Assembly (NCBI GenBank): GCA_027001345.1
Contig: JALTMS010000023.1
Location: 1,875 to 8,465 of the forward strand
Length of the DNA stretch: 6,591 nt
DNA from: Acidobacteriota bacterium
GTDB taxonomy: Bacteria; Acidobacteriota; Polarisedimenticolia; J045
Direction of reading: 5' to 3'
Positions 5,105 to 6,591 of the stretch are shown here, piece by piece; position 1 is the stretch's first letter, and each line of letters opens with the position of its first letter. A model generated the notes under the pieces. The model was not told the DNA's origin and made no database searches. It saw only the letters and a list, made by a program, of their open reading frames with translations. The translations under genes and the position numbers were made by a program.

Positions 5105-6390
5105 ATGTCAGAACAAACCGTCGACCTCTTCTCGCAGTTGCGCTCTCGCTGCTGGTAGCAGGTCTGCTGTTCTCCAGCCCCCTGCTGGCCCAGGAAGGCG
5201 TGGTGGCGAATCTCGAATCGATTCGCAGCACCGCGGTGGCGGCCTACAATGCGCGCAACTGGCAGGCGGCGGCCGACGCAGCGGACAGCTATTTCTCGAC
5301 CCTCGATGGAGCCGGCCTGCCCCGAGCGGGCGCAGATTTCGCGCTGGTCTCGTTCATCGGAGGGCATTCGCGCTTCGAGCTGTGGAAGGCCGATCCCGAC
5401 AGCTTCAAGTACGACTTCGAGCGAGACGTGCTCGGGGCGATGATCAGCTCGCTGCGTATCTTGCAGGACGACCCCTTCTTCAAGCACAACGTGCTGGGGA
5501 CGGCCTATTTCGAAAAGCTCAAACAGGAGCAGTTTCGCAACCTCGAGTTCGAGAACGCGGCCAACTGGCACATGTACAAGGCGCTGATGGCCCGTGCCGA
5601 GGAGCTGGCGGACAAGGATCGGGCGGGCGAGGAGTACACGGCGTTCGCCAAGTACGTACTGCTCTACATCAACCGTGCCTTCGAGATGGCCCGTCATTCG
5701 GAAGTGCCCGACATCTACCTCGTCCGGGTGCGCGAGGCTTGCCGTCTCGGTTTCGGCTCGAAATATGACGATCGCTTCGCCCAGCTCTATCAGGTCGTCG
5801 GTTTCGACGAGGGCAATGTGCGGGCCGGTGTGCTGTGGCAGATCGGCCTGGACCTGATGAACAGCGAAGGCTCCGATCCAGAGGCTGTGATGGAGGTCTT
5901 TGCTGAGGCGGCTCAGGCTACGCGGGGCTACCCCCAGCGGGCAGAGATCTACCGTCAGATGGCGGACTATGCCAGCCGCCAGGACGGTCACGCCTTCAAG
6001 CTCAAGGCCGTCGAGTACGGCCGGCTGGCCTTCAAGCTCGATCCGCGCAACCCGGATATCCAGGTGCAGTACGGCACGAGTTTGCACGTGATCTCCTACG
6101 CCCACTACAACCAGGGGCGCTACGAGGACGCGCTGAAGACGGCTTCCGAGGCGACTTCCTTCGAATGGGACGGGGATGAAGTGGCCTACTTCGATCTCAG
6201 TCGGGCCCAGGCCAACTTTGGCGACAAGATTCAGGCCCTGATCCACGCCGAAAAGGCCTACGACAAGGCGCGCAAGAAGTACACCGGTGCCGAACTCCAG
6301 CCCTTCCGTCAGAACTATGCCAACATCCTTCGCCAGTTCGGCCTCAATCAGAAGGCCAGGGACATCGAGGCGGAAGGTCAGGGGAGCTGA
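5101..6390 (+). CDS. Exported TPR-type helical repeat protein
   Basis: A 429-residue protein starting at GTG 5101, overlapping the TonB-like stop by four bases. Residues 1-31 are a signal peptide (RTNRR, then LLAVALSLLVAGLLF, ending in PLLA-Q-E), with no lipobox Cys. The mature protein is helical. Residues about 36-70 form a TPR-like helix pair (AVAAYNARNWQAAADAADSY). The middle (100-250) has less regular helices rich in Trp, Tyr and Phe. The C-terminal third carries clear tetratricopeptide-like units: near 281-313, 322-353 (ISYAHYNQGRYEDALKTASE), 359-392 (AYFDLSRAQANFGDKIQALI) and 400-425 (NYANILRQFGLNQKARDIEA). TPR proteins act as protein-binding scaffolds. Position suggests it docks onto the TonB-like protein or an outer-membrane partner; the sequence does not prove it. 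I do not recognise a named family for the whole protein. Confidence 0.8.
   Translation: MNVRTNRRPLLAVALSLLVAGLLFSSPLLAQEGVVANLESIRSTAVAAYNARNWQAAADAADSYFSTLDGAGLPRAGADFALVSFIGGHSRFELWKADPDSFKYDFERDVLGAMISSLRILQDDPFFKHNVLGTAYFEKLKQEQFRNLEFENAANWHMYKALMARAEELADKDRAGEEYTAFAKYVLLYINRAFEMARHSEVPDIYLVRVREACRLGFGSKYDDRFAQLYQVVGFDEGNVRAGVLWQIGLDLMNSEGSDPEAVMEVFAEAAQATRGYPQRAEIYRQMADYASRQDGHAFKLKAVEYGRLAFKLDPRNPDIQVQYGTSLHVISYAHYNQGRYEDALKTASEATSFEWDGDEVAYFDLSRAQANFGDKIQALIHAEKAYDKARKKYTGAELQPFRQNYANILRQFGLNQKARDIEAEGQGS
6380..6386 (+). promoter_or_regulatory. Shine-Dalgarno for the ATG start at 6393
   Basis: AGGGGAG lies 6 bases before ATG 6393 and inside the last codons of the TPR gene, supporting this start and continuous translation of the operon. 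Confidence 0.55.
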
Positions 6391-6392
6391 AA

Positions 6393-6591
6393 ATGAAGAC
6401 GATCAAGATCACCTTCCGGCTGCTGCTGCCCCTCGCGCTGACGATCGTGCTGCTGGCGCCGGCTCTGGCCGAGACCTCTCCCGAGCGTGAGCTGGAACAG
6501 ATCCAGAACATCTATCGGGCGATCACCTCCTATCACACGTTGCTGCAAGGCGATGGCGTGACCAAGCAGATGGTCGATGCGGCGCTCTACG
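6393..6591 (+). CDS. N-terminus of a further exported protein, cut by the right edge
   Basis: The ATG lies two bases after the TPR stop and follows AGGGGAG. The 66 visible codons begin with a typical signal peptide (MKTIKITFRLLLPLALTIVL, then APALA with cleavage before E27). The mature start is helical and acidic/amphipathic (ELEQIQNIYRAITSYHTLL), continuing past the window. This is too little to assign a family; a second helical-repeat protein or coiled-coil periplasmic factor is possible. Tight spacing marks it as part of the same operon. Confidence 0.7.
   Translation, partial: MKTIKITFRLLLPLALTIVLLAPALAETSPERELEQIQNIYRAITSYHTLLQGDGVTKQMVDAALY

Noticed and set aside
5047..6246. Long minus-strand open frame (399 codons) opposite the TPR gene
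   Set aside because: No motif is seen, while the opposite frame has a signal peptide, TPR pattern, ribosome binding site and coupled start.
1..6591. CRISPR array, tRNA, rRNA, insertion sequence or terminal inverted repeats
   Set aside because: No spaced direct repeats, tRNA-like cloverleaf, rRNA signature or transposase motif was recognised on either strand.

Overview
The window is GC-rich DNA from a Gram-negative, diderm-type bacterium. That placement rests on a TolQ/ExbB-TolR/ExbD pair, a proline-rich periplasm-spanning protein and several exported proteins. The long open frames on the non-coding strand are what GC-rich coding DNA usually gives. The phylum cannot be named from this sequence; the gene content would fit lineages such as Acidobacteriota or Myxococcota, but that is a guess.

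Left edge (1-292): two incompatible gene pieces meet. The + strand from base 2 to about 109 reads as the C-terminal part of a DegT/DnrJ/EryC1/StrS sugar aminotransferase. The - strand from 292 back to about 131 reads as the start of an isochorismatase-like cysteine hydrolase with a very good ribosome binding site. The similarity switches strand at about 110-130, so this is a rearrangement scar or an assembly chimera. A short divergent promoter region (293-387) follows, with a symmetric AT-rich spot at 372-379.

Position 388-1725 (+) encodes a complete CNNM/CorC/HlyC family membrane protein (DUF21 + two CBS domains + CorC_HlyC tail), probably a Mg2+/divalent-cation transporter, perhaps translated from a leaderless mRNA.

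Positions 1726-1957 are a non-coding spacer with several possible hairpins and a weak promoter candidate. From 1958 to the right edge, six tightly packed + strand genes form one apparent operon: an exported small Ig-like protein (1958-2419), an ExbB/TolQ-like channel subunit (2489-3235), an ExbD/TolR-like subunit (3246-3728), a TonB-like protein with a TM helix, a Pro-rich spacer and an unfamiliar C-terminal domain (3725-5104), an exported TPR-type protein (5101-6390) and the start of another exported protein (6393 onward). Junctions are 4-base overlaps or gaps of 2-10 bases, except 69 bases before the ExbB gene.

Read together, the operon looks like a proton-motive-force-driven envelope machine. 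ExbB/ExbD form the inner-membrane motor, the TonB-like protein carries force into the periplasm, and the Ig-like and TPR proteins are probable periplasmic partners. No TonB-dependent receptor, Pal or TolB is visible and the TonB-like protein lacks a recognisable TonB C-terminal domain, so the target is unknown. This is the most interesting part of the window.
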